Shown: one piece after another, positions 10,693-18,147 of the stretch
How positions within the stretch are numbered: position 1 is the first letter of the stretch
Layout: each line of letters opens with the position of its first letter
DNA from: a virus
Length of the DNA: 31,142 nucleotides
Reading direction: 5' to 3' (one strand)
IMG/VR virus record: IMGVR_UViG_3300032240_001157
Span: 1-31,142 of that record
Position numbers and translations under genes: made by a program
Notes under the pieces: model-generated
Databases searched by the model: none
What the model was told of the DNA's origin: nothing
What the model saw: only the letters and a program-made list of their open reading frames with translations

Positions 10693-11257
10693 AACTGATC
10701 TGTTCGCAGATTAAATTCATCTGTACTGTGATAGCAACAGCATAGGCAGTAGCGTGACTTTTCTTAAAATAGTACTCATCATTCTCGGGCTTCGTCCAAA
10801 CTTCCTTCATCACCGTAGTCCATTCTTTCCCAATCAGATAACGTTTGGCTGGTCTGATCATTGCTAGTACCGCAGCCAATTGCTCTATAGACTTTGGTTT
10901 GCTTTGTCTCAGAATAGACCCATGCCCATTCACATGGAACAGGAGTTGGATAAAGTCGTCTTGCTCTAATAGGTCCCATAGTGGCTCGGTCTCCATAAGT
11001 TGATTAAGGTGAGCTTCATCGCGAACACCTTTGTATATTCCAACATTTAGAAAATCTATCTTAAAAAAACTTTGTTCTTCTGCTTGTTCATAAGGCACAG
11101 CACATAGATTAGATACCGCATCAACTGGGACATCATGTAGGTAAACACCGGTGTTGTGTTTAACTAACTTTGCATTGTCAACACGACTAGCCACAGTATG
11201 TTTGAACAACTTTAATGCGGCATCTCTATCTAAAAAGTCTATGTCAATATCAGGCAT
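10679..11257 (-). CDS. Miniature DnaE-like (DNA polymerase III alpha) protein
   Basis: A 192-residue protein that carries, in the right order, several signatures of the roughly 1,160-residue bacterial replicase DnaE: PDIDIDF at residues 2-8 (like PDFDVDF, with two catalytic Asp), FKIDFLNV at 65-72 (like KFDFLGL, third catalytic Asp), KPKSIEQLAAVLAMIRPAK at 120-138 (like KP-x(n)-A-L-x-RPG) and FKKSHATAYA at 164-173 (like FNKSHAAAYA). The PHP, fingers extension and C-terminal domains are absent. I recall similar short proteins in T4-like cyanophages, left as hypothetical. Whether it polymerises is unknown; T4-like phages replicate with a family B polymerase. It begins by TAATG overlap with the previous gene. 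Confidence 0.75.
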   Translation of the reverse strand: MPDIDIDFLDRDAALKLFKHTVASRVDNAKLVKHNTGVYLHDVPVDAVSNLCAVPYEQAEEQSFFKIDFLNVGIYKGVRDEAHLNQLMETEPLWDLLEQDDFIQLLFHVNGHGSILRQSKPKSIEQLAAVLAMIRPAKRYLIGKEWTTVMKEVWTKPENDEYYFKKSHATAYAVAITVQMNLICEQISYGYA

Positions 11258-11496
11258 TAGTTTAATCGTGTACTTTCAAATAACAGTAAAGGCAATGTTT
11301 CTGCTAGAAATTGTGCATATTCTTCTGCATCTTCGTTGTCTTCAAACCCAGAAAATTTTACATACACATCATTAGATTCATCGGCAACAACTACTTCAAT
11401 ATCAATGTCATCCCTAGAGATATGTTCTTCGTTATCTTTTAGTTCTTCTTCAACTATTTCAGGTGTAGCTTCTTCTCGTCGCTTCTTAAAAATCAT
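11257..11496 (-). CDS. Small acidic protein, unknown
   Basis: A 79-residue very acidic protein: a basic start MIFKKRREE, then long Asp/Glu stretches (EEELKDNEEHISRDDIDIEV) and SGFEDNEDAEEYAQFLAETL. It is soluble and has no recognised family; such proteins can mimic DNA or act as adaptors, but nothing here proves that. It is linked to both neighbours: its start overlaps the zinc-finger gene by four bases, and its stop shares a base with the DnaE-like gene's start. Confidence 0.7.
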   Translation of the reverse strand: MIFKKRREEATPEIVEEELKDNEEHISRDDIDIEVVVADESNDVYVKFSGFEDNEDAEEYAQFLAETLPLLLFESTRLN

Positions 11497-12212
11497 AATA
11501 TTTTCGCCTCCTTGATGACGTCTTTAACCAACTCAACATCAGCAGGTAGTGCTTTAAATCTCCGCATCCAGAAGCCAGGATCTACAATGGGACCAACAAT
11601 TGCCAGTTGTTCTTCGTTCATACGTCTAAGCATGTCTTTACCTGACTTGCTATTTAACAAGATCCACGGTGATATCAAACCTTCTTTAATATCGTGTGTG
11701 GATCTGTTTAAATTTACAAAAGCAAAATAGTGTTCCCACGGTGCTGCATTTTTATCTGCCCAGTCCATCATGGTCTGTACAGTTCTCTGTATTGCTCCAT
11801 CGGCAGGTTCAATCTTAATCAGTTCACTGATATAAGCATCATAGAGTTCATCTCTACACCAATGGTCTAACTTAATACCACTTTTAACCACATAGTCCAC
11901 AAACCTTTCCGGATAGATAGGATTAGTATTGCTCATGAAACTGCCAAACTTTATAAAGGCTGTATAATAAGGACTAGATGCAAACTCGTCAAATGTTTTT
12001 GCCTGTTTGGCTTTCTGCGTTAACTCGTAGAAACGCTGATAGGTCATGAGACCTAGCTTAACATGTCGCTCGTCTTTGCTTAGATGTCTGCGTTTTTGTT
12101 CGCAGATGTGTACTACCAAAGTCTTTTCTTTGGCAAAGAGTTTAGAACAATGTTCGCATTTATAGTTTAATGTCTGCAATTTGCTTTTTGTCCCAACCAA
12201 GGTCCTTAGCAT
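11493..12212 (-). CDS. Zinc-finger protein of T4-like marine phages, unknown role
   Basis: A 239-residue protein with an N-terminal zinc-finger-like motif, YKCEHCSKLFAKEKTLVVH followed by C and H (about residues 17-45), a C2H2-like arrangement with an unusually wide H-x7-H gap. The rest is helical (TYQRFYELTQKAKQAKTFDE, DWADKNAAPWEHYFAFV) and ends with GPIVDPGFWMRRFKALP. The exact start is unclear: the ATG at 12212 lies 53 bases inside the preceding gene and no ribosome site is evident, so a downstream TTG may be used. It probably binds DNA or a replication protein, judging from the finger and the neighbouring clamp-loader-like gene; that is inference. Confidence 0.72.
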   Translation of the reverse strand: MLRTLVGTKSKLQTLNYKCEHCSKLFAKEKTLVVHICEQKRRHLSKDERHVKLGLMTYQRFYELTQKAKQAKTFDEFASSPYYTAFIKFGSFMSNTNPIYPERFVDYVVKSGIKLDHWCRDELYDAYISELIKIEPADGAIQRTVQTMMDWADKNAAPWEHYFAFVNLNRSTHDIKEGLISPWILLNSKSGKDMLRRMNEEQLAIVGPIVDPGFWMRRFKALPADVELVKDVIKEAKIL

Positions 12213-12639
12213 ATTCTTTAATCTCTTTGTCTGTGGTTATTGCCGCAAGTGTTGCAACATCATTCATTTTCATGTTTGGGAATAACTCTGCTAGGAACTT
12301 TTCTTTTTTGTTAGCTTCTTTCTTTAAAGGTATGTATTCATGAAAGAATTTCTTTTTACTAGGATGACTGCATAGACATAGAGTTTGCCAGGCCAACTTA
12401 GGGTGCTTTTGAATAGCAGCCCAATTTTTGTTGTAGTACTCATTAACTGCAAGAACAAAAAACTCTTGTTCTTCTCTCTTAGAACTTTTAACATTGCTAA
12501 TGAATCTGTTGAGATTCCAAAGATCGCCTTTTATTTCTTTTTGGCCGTCTTCTGTAACTGCATCCCATAGTTCTTTGATGCCCATGTCAACTGCGGGCAT
12601 CATGTCATTAAAAAGATCTACGTGTTTGTTTTTACCCAT
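12160..12639 (-). CDS. Clamp-loader small subunit, gp62-like (putative)
   Basis: A 159-residue helical protein, MGKNKHVDLFNDMMPAVDMG, with NRFISNVKSSKREEQEFFVL, NEYYNKNWAAIQKHPKLAWQ, FFHEYIPLKKEANKKEKF and a terminal AKDLGWDKKQIADIKL. The order of these blocks matches what I remember of proteins labelled gp62 clamp-loader subunit in T4-like cyanophages. They show little similarity to T4 gp62 itself, so the call rests on pattern memory. gp62 joins gp44 to load the gp45 sliding clamp; neither gp44 nor gp45 is in this window, which is unusual since they commonly sit together. It overlaps both neighbours. Confidence 0.55.
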   Translation of the reverse strand: MGKNKHVDLFNDMMPAVDMGIKELWDAVTEDGQKEIKGDLWNLNRFISNVKSSKREEQEFFVLAVNEYYNKNWAAIQKHPKLAWQTLCLCSHPSKKKFFHEYIPLKKEANKKEKFLAELFPNMKMNDVATLAAITTDKEIKEYAKDLGWDKKQIADIKL

Positions 12640-12877
12640 TTGTATTCTTGCTCAAGTGATATAGTATTTTAACACGATCTAGAGCATTTTGCAAGGCCTC
12701 ATTTGTCCGGCCCTCTCGAACTATTTCTTCCCAAAGTCGTAGTTCATCTTTTAAGAATCGTTGGTAATCTCTACCAATTTCAAATCGATCATTGTGTGGT
12801 GCGCCAAATTCTCTAGCATAGGTTATACCGTCTGCTTTTTCATAGATGTATTTTGCGCCCGGTTTAAGATTTCCCAT
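12632..12877 (-). CDS. Small conserved phage protein, unknown
   Basis: An 81-residue protein, MGNLKPGAKYIYEKADGITY then AREFGAPHNDRFEIGRDYQR, followed by a helical C-terminus with LQNALDRVKILYHL. Proteins of this exact pattern are common in marine myoviruses as hypotheticals. AAGGA about seven bases before the ATG lies in the stop region of the preceding gene. It overlaps the gp62-like gene by eight bases. No function known. Confidence 0.72.
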   Translation of the reverse strand: MGNLKPGAKYIYEKADGITYAREFGAPHNDRFEIGRDYQRFLKDELRLWEEIVREGRTNEALQNALDRVKILYHLSKNTNG

Positions 12878-12880
12878 AGG

Positions 12881-13555
12881 TTATCCTTTTATTTTATATA
12901 TTGCTTCCACAAATGAATACTTGCCTTCCCAGGTATCGGGAATATCTTTCCATGATCCGGATAATTGATCCTCTACCCAGCCTTCGTAGTGCATACGATC
13001 TTTAAACCACCAAAACAAGTTTCCATTGTTCCAATTAGTGAAAAACTTTTTAAAAAATTCTCTAGTTCTAGGTTCATTAAACTGCTCAGGATCATACATA
13101 AACTTTTTGTCTTTTGCAGGTCTTTGATAATTTAAACTAATAAAACAAAATTTATCTGTGTGAGAATTAAGTTTTTCTGCTACCCAAGGTAAATCTTTAT
13201 CTGGAATTGTTTGCAATACCTGACTGCAAATAACTCCGTCAAATTTCATTCCTTCGGGCGGCGGTGTATCTAGTCCTTCTACACAGGGGTCGTATTTGTA
13301 AACTTCAACACCTAACCATTTGTCAAAAGTTGTCCACTCGGGCTCTTCGTCACCCAATGCGTAGGGCAACGGTTCAGTATATTGTAATCCTTTTCCACAG
13401 CCATAGTCAAGTAGTGTTTTGGCATTGTATTTTACAACAAGATTTTTAATTTGTTTTTGATACTTAACAACATCGTATCCTGCCCAAATACTAGGATTGG
13501 CTTTTTGAAATTCTGATCCTAGTCCTACAGATTGATCATAATAGTTTGATTTCAT
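12881..13555 (-). CDS. Class I SAM-dependent methyltransferase
   Basis: A 224-residue protein with a clear motif I, TLLDYGCGKGLQY (about residues 47-59), and motif IV-like FDGVICSQVLQTIPDKDLPW. The first residues, MKSNYYDQSVGLGSEFQKAN, resemble small-molecule or sugar methyltransferases of phages. The C-terminus (EQFNEPRTREFFKKFF, then WNNGNLFWWFKDRMHYEGW) is unusually aromatic. It lies at the 3' end of a chain of glycan genes joined by ATGA overlaps, so a sugar or lipid-linked substrate is likely, though unproven. Confidence 0.85.
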   Translation of the reverse strand: MKSNYYDQSVGLGSEFQKANPSIWAGYDVVKYQKQIKNLVVKYNAKTLLDYGCGKGLQYTEPLPYALGDEEPEWTTFDKWLGVEVYKYDPCVEGLDTPPPEGMKFDGVICSQVLQTIPDKDLPWVAEKLNSHTDKFCFISLNYQRPAKDKKFMYDPEQFNEPRTREFFKKFFTNWNNGNLFWWFKDRMHYEGWVEDQLSGSWKDIPDTWEGKYSFVEAIYKIKG

Positions 13556-14229
13556 AATAATTCCGTTTTCATTGTTGTTGACATTGCTTTTATATTACCG
13601 TCTTTAATGTAGAAATGATGCAATCTTGCAAGACTGGGTTTACATTCATGTAGGGTAACAGCATATGATCCTAGCTGTTGATCTGCAGGCAAGAATCCGT
13701 TTTCATCTATCCATGTAATTAGTTTTTTAGCAGCGTGAGGTTTGATAATATAGGCGTAGGCACCAACAGAATACCAACCTGCTCCATTGTTCATATCTCG
13801 ATAAGGTTCAACTATATTATAAGTTAGATCGTGGTCTTTTATCAATTCCAATCTATTTTCATATTCGGGACTGTAGGGATTTTCTGATTCCAACTTTAAA
13901 ACATCTTCAAACTGATCTAATATATTATCAGGTAAAGGCTTTATCAAAAATCCATCATGCTCTAAAACAAGATATGGTTCGTTAGATTCTGCACACTCTT
14001 TCCAAAGATAATAATGACTTAGGAAACAACCGTATACTCCGGGCTTGCCTTTTTTAAACTTTTTAAGAGGACGAACATTGAGTTTTTCTAAATGCTGTTC
14101 ATAATCTAAACCGTTGATAGCATTAAATATTTCAACAGATATTTCAAACTTTGCAGCCTGTTCTATACAATCTTTAGCTACTCGTTCAGATAGCTCATTG
14201 TTTTTTAATGTTATTATTTTTGCTTTCAT
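13552..14229 (-). CDS. Glycosyltransferase family 25 (LPS-type)
   Basis: A 225-residue protein from the ATG at 14229 (an upstream ATG at 14253 adds eight residues but starts deeper in the previous gene). GT25 features are the start MKAKIITLKNNELSERV, GVYGCFLSHYYLWKECAES (the family's G-x-x-G-C-x-x-S-H-x-x-x-W block) and LVLEHDGFLI, whose E-x-D resembles the family's metal-binding ED. GT25 enzymes transfer galactose or glucose onto lipopolysaccharide in Gram-negative bacteria. Here it probably decorates a host surface glycan or a virion protein. It overlaps both neighbours (35 bases upstream, ATGA downstream). Confidence 0.85.
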   Translation of the reverse strand: MKAKIITLKNNELSERVAKDCIEQAAKFEISVEIFNAINGLDYEQHLEKLNVRPLKKFKKGKPGVYGCFLSHYYLWKECAESNEPYLVLEHDGFLIKPLPDNILDQFEDVLKLESENPYSPEYENRLELIKDHDLTYNIVEPYRDMNNGAGWYSVGAYAYIIKPHAAKKLITWIDENGFLPADQQLGSYAVTLHECKPSLARLHHFYIKDGNIKAMSTTMKTELL

Positions 14230-14851
14230 GTATGTATATTTTATCTGTATCATTCAATTTTTTAACAAACTGATAACCCAATGATGTTAAAAGTTCTTCG
14301 GTTTTATTATTGATGTTTTCGCCGAATCTTGTATCTAGTTGATCCCACATTTCAATAGCAATAACTGGTTTAAACTTTTTAATAGTGTTAACGGCGCCTC
14401 GAAGTGCAAAATATTCATAACCTTCTATATCTAAATGTATTAGACTACAATCAGTAAGACCTAAGTTATCTATTAGATAAACTGGGTAACTGCCTTCACC
14501 GTTAATGAAACTTTTACCCCTACTCCAATGTTTGACTGCAAGTTTAACAAGACCGGGACTATCACCAAGACAAGCCTGTGCCTTGATAATATTATCGTCT
14601 GGACAATTTCTTACTAGGCAATAAAAATTTAACCAATCAGGCTCAAAAGTATATACTGTATCGAATAGTTTTCCGTACTGCTTTGGGTACAGCCCGCAGT
14701 TACCGCCAGCTTGAACTACAACTCTTTTATTAGACACATAATTAGATATTTGTTGAGGTAAATCAAAATGTTTAAGTAAAAATGCCCAGGTGTTGACATC
14801 ATCTTTTGGCCAGCACCAACCGTCTCGATCTTCAACTAATGACTCTATCAT
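14195..14851 (-). CDS. FkbM-family methyltransferase (copy 1)
   Basis: A 218-residue protein with the FkbM/Methyltransf_21 order: RVVVQAGGNCGLYPKQYG (motif I, with QAGGNCG where most have DVGANxG), VYTFEPDWLNFYCLVRN (acidic second-strand motif), LIHLDIEGYEYFALRGA (the diagnostic D-x-E-G-x-E) and KPVIAIEM. FkbM enzymes O-methylate sugars or polyketides. A second, more typical copy lies at 25099-25758. It starts by ATGA overlap with the HAD gene and ends overlapping the GT25 gene, so it belongs to the glycan cassette. Confidence 0.85.
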   Translation of the reverse strand: MIESLVEDRDGWCWPKDDVNTWAFLLKHFDLPQQISNYVSNKRVVVQAGGNCGLYPKQYGKLFDTVYTFEPDWLNFYCLVRNCPDDNIIKAQACLGDSPGLVKLAVKHWSRGKSFINGEGSYPVYLIDNLGLTDCSLIHLDIEGYEYFALRGAVNTIKKFKPVIAIEMWDQLDTRFGENINNKTEELLTSLGYQFVKKLNDTDKIYIHESKNNNIKKQ

Positions 14852-15195
14852 TTAAAACCTTTGTCTCTTTCAACATTCCAAGCGATAGCTGTTTGTAGTC
14901 CACCAGGCTTAGGATCATTAACTACAATACGTTCGCCTAGAGGAAGATCAAATATTGCATGATTGTATCGAAGGCCGTTGTCTTTTAAAATCTTTAGACT
15001 TGATTCTTTGTATTCGTCTGACCTACCTGTGGTAATTATAATACAATCACCTGCAGGTATTGAGTCCCAGAATTCTTTCACTCCAGGTAACAATTCATCA
15101 TTGTTAGTTAGATAACCGTTGTGTTTTAGTATTGTTCCGTCGAGATCAATAAACCAAGTATGTCCAAGGTTTTCAGAAAGACTAAAAGGTATCAT
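14848..15195 (-). CDS. HAD-superfamily phosphatase
   Basis: A compact 115-residue HAD-like protein. Motif I is WFIDLDGTILKHNG (D-x-D-G-T, residues about 14-27), motif II is IIITTGRSDEYKE (Thr/Ser after a strand) and motif III-IV is the region IVVNDPKPGGLQTA. It lacks a large cap domain, as do small sugar-phosphate phosphatases. It sits between the nucleotidyltransferase-kinase fusion and FkbM genes with ATGA overlaps, so its substrate is probably a phosphosugar or phospho-alcohol used to make the activated building block. The precise substrate cannot be read. Confidence 0.85.
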   Translation of the reverse strand: MIPFSLSENLGHTWFIDLDGTILKHNGYLTNNDELLPGVKEFWDSIPAGDCIIITTGRSDEYKESSLKILKDNGLRYNHAIFDLPLGERIVVNDPKPGGLQTAIAWNVERDKGFK

Positions 15196-16703
15196 GCGTT
15201 GTTCGATCCTTGTTCTAGATAATACAGTCCTAGATAGAAACTGCCAATAACACTGTCAATATCATCTTTGGCATAGCCACTAAGTGCTAACCAAATAAGG
15301 CCATGTAAGATTTTTATCTTGTAAAGATCTTTGCCAAAGTAGTCTGTAAATATTTCTTCGCCTGCGCTGGCAAACAATGAATCTTCCATTAGTATCTCAA
15401 CAGTTTCGCTGTCTACATGAAGTTTAAATTTTTTACGATTAAACGCATCGTAACCGCCAATAGCACTGTAATATACTTTAGCAAAGTCATACATAGGATC
15501 GCCCCAGATACCCGGCTTGGCAAAATAACCTCTTGGATCAATGAACCAGGTACGTAAATTTTTATCTACTAGACTGTTACTGAATGTAGGATCTCCATGT
15601 ATTGGTGTAAAGAAACTAGGATTAAGTTCATTGAAGAGTTTGTCCCAAATACCGTCAACGGTAAAAATATTTCTGCATTTTACACCATTGATAGTAAAAG
15701 ATTTTTGATCGTAACCAGGTATGATTGCAGATACACTTTCTACACGTTGTATTGTTTTATTGATATAAGTTTCTTTAACATCGTCATAACTTCCGCCTTG
15801 AACTCCAAGGTCATGTAGGTTAGTTAACGAGTCAAGATAATCAGCCAATACCGCACGTTTTTCACGTTCAGTTAAGTCTGTCATTTGGTAGGCGTGTTGA
15901 CCTTTTACACGTTCCATAACATAAGGCTCAGTGGAAATTATTTTAGGTATACGTCTAAACCCTAGATCACGAACACTCTTATACCAATCTTGTTCTTTGC
16001 CAATAAGATGACTATAGTTAGGATCGATGGCACGTTTTTCTACAGTATTTTCTAATATCTTAACTTCATTAAAAAATCTACTGAACCCTGCACGATCATT
16101 TTGAGTTTCGATAGTTGCAAAATCTCCTAGTTCTTCTAGGTCGTTGCATAACACAGTTTCAAAGACAGGAACATTGCGACTAAACCATTTAACAAATTCT
16201 CCGCTGGCAGGAGGTTCTGGAAAATGTTCGGCTCTTTTTACATAAAAAATTCCAGGTATTCCATTCGGTCCAGGTTGCTCGTGCAGCTTGCCATCTTCGC
16301 CTTGTGTCCATCTACAGGTAAAGGCATTAGAAATGAATACCAAAGGAACATTTCCTTTAACTTCAATTTCAGGCATAGTTCCTATAATTAAATCACTCCA
16401 AGTAATCATTAATTCAGCATCACTAGGTACTGCTTTAAGAGCTTGCGAAATTCCACTGCATGTACCTTTTTCGTTGGTCTGTGTTAGCGTGAATTCAACA
16501 CCTGGAGGATTTACCTGTAGATACTTTTCTAATTGATCAAAGGCATAGTCACCTATGATATGAAAGTGTGCTGTGGGAAATTTTTCAAATAAGTGATAGA
16601 GCAATGGCTTACCGCGAACACTAACCAAACATTTTGGTTTATTCCATGTGTGGTGTCTTAGCCTACTGCCACGGCCACCTGCTTGTACAATAATGTGCAT
16701 CAT
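15192..16703 (-). CDS. Fusion of sugar/choline-type nucleotidyltransferase and APH/choline-kinase-like domain
   Basis: A 503-residue two-domain protein. Residues 1-200 form a nucleotidyltransferase: VQAGGRGSRLR (about 6-16), KPKCLV (22-27), and WSDLI (101-105) giving the metal-binding Asp. Residues about 210-500 form an aminoglycoside-phosphotransferase or choline-kinase-like domain: IHGDPTFSN (367-375, H-G-D-x-x-x-x-N) and WFIDPRG (385-391, D-P-R-G), then GDPMYDFAKVY. Paired kinase and cytidylyltransferase steps make CDP-choline in the LicA/LicC pathway, and similar pairs activate sugars for capsules. Here both steps are in one chain, next to a HAD phosphatase. A product such as a nucleotide-activated sugar or alcohol is likely; which one is unknown. 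Confidence 0.85.
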   Translation of the reverse strand: MMHIIVQAGGRGSRLRHHTWNKPKCLVSVRGKPLLYHLFEKFPTAHFHIIGDYAFDQLEKYLQVNPPGVEFTLTQTNEKGTCSGISQALKAVPSDAELMITWSDLIIGTMPEIEVKGNVPLVFISNAFTCRWTQGEDGKLHEQPGPNGIPGIFYVKRAEHFPEPPASGEFVKWFSRNVPVFETVLCNDLEELGDFATIETQNDRAGFSRFFNEVKILENTVEKRAIDPNYSHLIGKEQDWYKSVRDLGFRRIPKIISTEPYVMERVKGQHAYQMTDLTEREKRAVLADYLDSLTNLHDLGVQGGSYDDVKETYINKTIQRVESVSAIIPGYDQKSFTINGVKCRNIFTVDGIWDKLFNELNPSFFTPIHGDPTFSNSLVDKNLRTWFIDPRGYFAKPGIWGDPMYDFAKVYYSAIGGYDAFNRKKFKLHVDSETVEILMEDSLFASAGEEIFTDYFGKDLYKIKILHGLIWLALSGYAKDDIDSVIGSFYLGLYYLEQGSNNA

Positions 16704-17428
16704 AAAATTATAAAGTCCTCAGGCAACGGTACTCCGTTGAGTTTGTTATCTGACCATTCGTATAATGTATAAGGTAACGTTTTTGTCTTGTGTACATAGT
16801 GTATAAACGAAGTCTTATCTAAAACAAAACTTCTTAGATTTAGTTTATGTTGTCTACGTAATTTGTCGAACCAAATGTCTAAACATCTTGTGTCTTTGGA
16901 ATTCCATTGATCTTCTGGCAGACTGTTTTTAATATCAGCAAAGTCTAAAGCCTGTTTAACTAAACAAATACCAAAGGACCATGTTCCGTTTTGCATACGA
17001 TAAAAATCTAATGCTAAACTATCTAAATTATCATTAACTGCAATTTCTTCAGCTGCCTTTAATTTTTCTTTAATAAGAGTAAAGTTTCTGGTTAAAAACA
17101 TAGTATCGTCTGCATCTACTAACCAAAAAAATGGATCATCTAGATTATGTTTGAAACAGGTAAGATTAGCTGCGGCAGCTCGACGATACCTTTTATCTAA
17201 AATTATATCATCAAACGGAATACTTAATGAATAATCTGTATTAATTATTTCTATAGGGAAAGTATGTTGATCTAGTGTATCTTTGAGAAATTTAGGAACA
17301 GGATCTTTGTTAATATCAAATAAATCACAGACTAAAACAATCTGATATTCTTTATAAATTTCTAACCAAGAAAGCAAACACATATAGCCCACGGTGTCTG
17401 TTTTATTGAATTTCAAATATACTTTCAT
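16700..17428 (-). CDS. Putative GT-A glycosyltransferase, tandem paralogue 2
   Basis: A 242-residue protein, MKVYLKFNKTDTVGYMCLLS onward. FFWLVDADDTMFL holds a D-x-D-D motif after a hydrophobic strand, the nucleotide-sugar metal site of GT-A glycosyltransferases. It is a diverged tandem copy of the next gene upstream: both have K-x-x-L-K-F-N at the start, AANLTCFKH or SANITPFKY, DADDT, the block LDFYR plus W-S/T-F-G, and end in D-x-I/V-I/V-L. The family is unnamed to me; relation to glycosyltransferases is by motif and neighbourhood. It overlaps both neighbours in ATGA form. Confidence 0.68.
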   Translation of the reverse strand: MKVYLKFNKTDTVGYMCLLSWLEIYKEYQIVLVCDLFDINKDPVPKFLKDTLDQHTFPIEIINTDYSLSIPFDDIILDKRYRRAAAANLTCFKHNLDDPFFWLVDADDTMFLTRNFTLIKEKLKAAEEIAVNDNLDSLALDFYRMQNGTWSFGICLVKQALDFADIKNSLPEDQWNSKDTRCLDIWFDKLRRQHKLNLRSFVLDKTSFIHYVHKTKTLPYTLYEWSDNKLNGVPLPEDFIIL

Positions 17429-18147
17429 AGCACCACAACATCTGGTTGTAAGGGTTTATCCCATAATCGGCCTCGATGCCAAATGTAGATCCCATGTGGC
17501 ATTTCTGGATAATTGTTTACTACATGTTGGAAAGCTAGCCCGTCGAATACAAAATTTGCTAATCTAAAAATACCTTTCTTATGTAATAAATCAAATGCCG
17601 TATCTATATTTCTAGCATAACCAGAAGCATTAATTTCTTCATCTGTCAAAGTAGCAATTTTTTCCCAAGGACACTTAGCACTAATTAAACAAACACCAAA
17701 AGTCCATCCATCGTTTAGGTTTCTATAAAAATCTAAACTAAATCCATCAAGATTGTTATTTTTTAAATGTTCTTCTGCTTTCTTTAATTTTTCTCTAACG
17801 GATATAATTGATGCTCCAAGGAATAGTGTGTCGTCTGCATCAATGATCCAAAAAGAGTCAGCGCCATTAAGATATTTAAAAGGTGTAATGTTTGCAGAAG
17901 CCATATTACGTTTTGCCTTTTTCATATTCTGAAACTTAGCACCAATAGAGTAATCACTGTTAATAATTGTAGCAGGATACTCTTTTAGTAGATGTTTAAA
18001 ATAGTCTGGAACTTCATTGTCCTTGAATAGATCGCAAAGAATATATGTTTCATACTCTTTAAATGCTTCTAACCAAAATCTTAAACAAGCAATAGTATAT
18101 GTTTCTGCTCTGTCTCGGTTAAACTTAAGAAAAACTTTAACAGTCAT
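17425..18147 (-). CDS. Putative GT-A glycosyltransferase, tandem paralogue 1
   Basis: A 240-residue protein, MTVKVFLKFNRDRAETYTIA onward, paralogous along its length with the following gene at 16700-17428. The core SFWIIDADDTLFLGAS gives the D-x-D-D site, followed by a helix (VREKLKKAEEHLKNNNLDG) and DFYRNLNDGWTFGVCLI. The C-terminal part (FQHVVNNYPEMPHGIYIWH) is aromatic and may bind the acceptor. Sequence identity between the two copies looks well under half by eye, so the duplication is old or the copies have been pushed apart by selection. Starts by TAATG overlap with the DAD-type glycosyltransferase gene. Confidence 0.68.
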   Translation of the reverse strand: MTVKVFLKFNRDRAETYTIACLRFWLEAFKEYETYILCDLFKDNEVPDYFKHLLKEYPATIINSDYSIGAKFQNMKKAKRNMASANITPFKYLNGADSFWIIDADDTLFLGASIISVREKLKKAEEHLKNNNLDGFSLDFYRNLNDGWTFGVCLISAKCPWEKIATLTDEEINASGYARNIDTAFDLLHKKGIFRLANFVFDGLAFQHVVNNYPEMPHGIYIWHRGRLWDKPLQPDVVVL

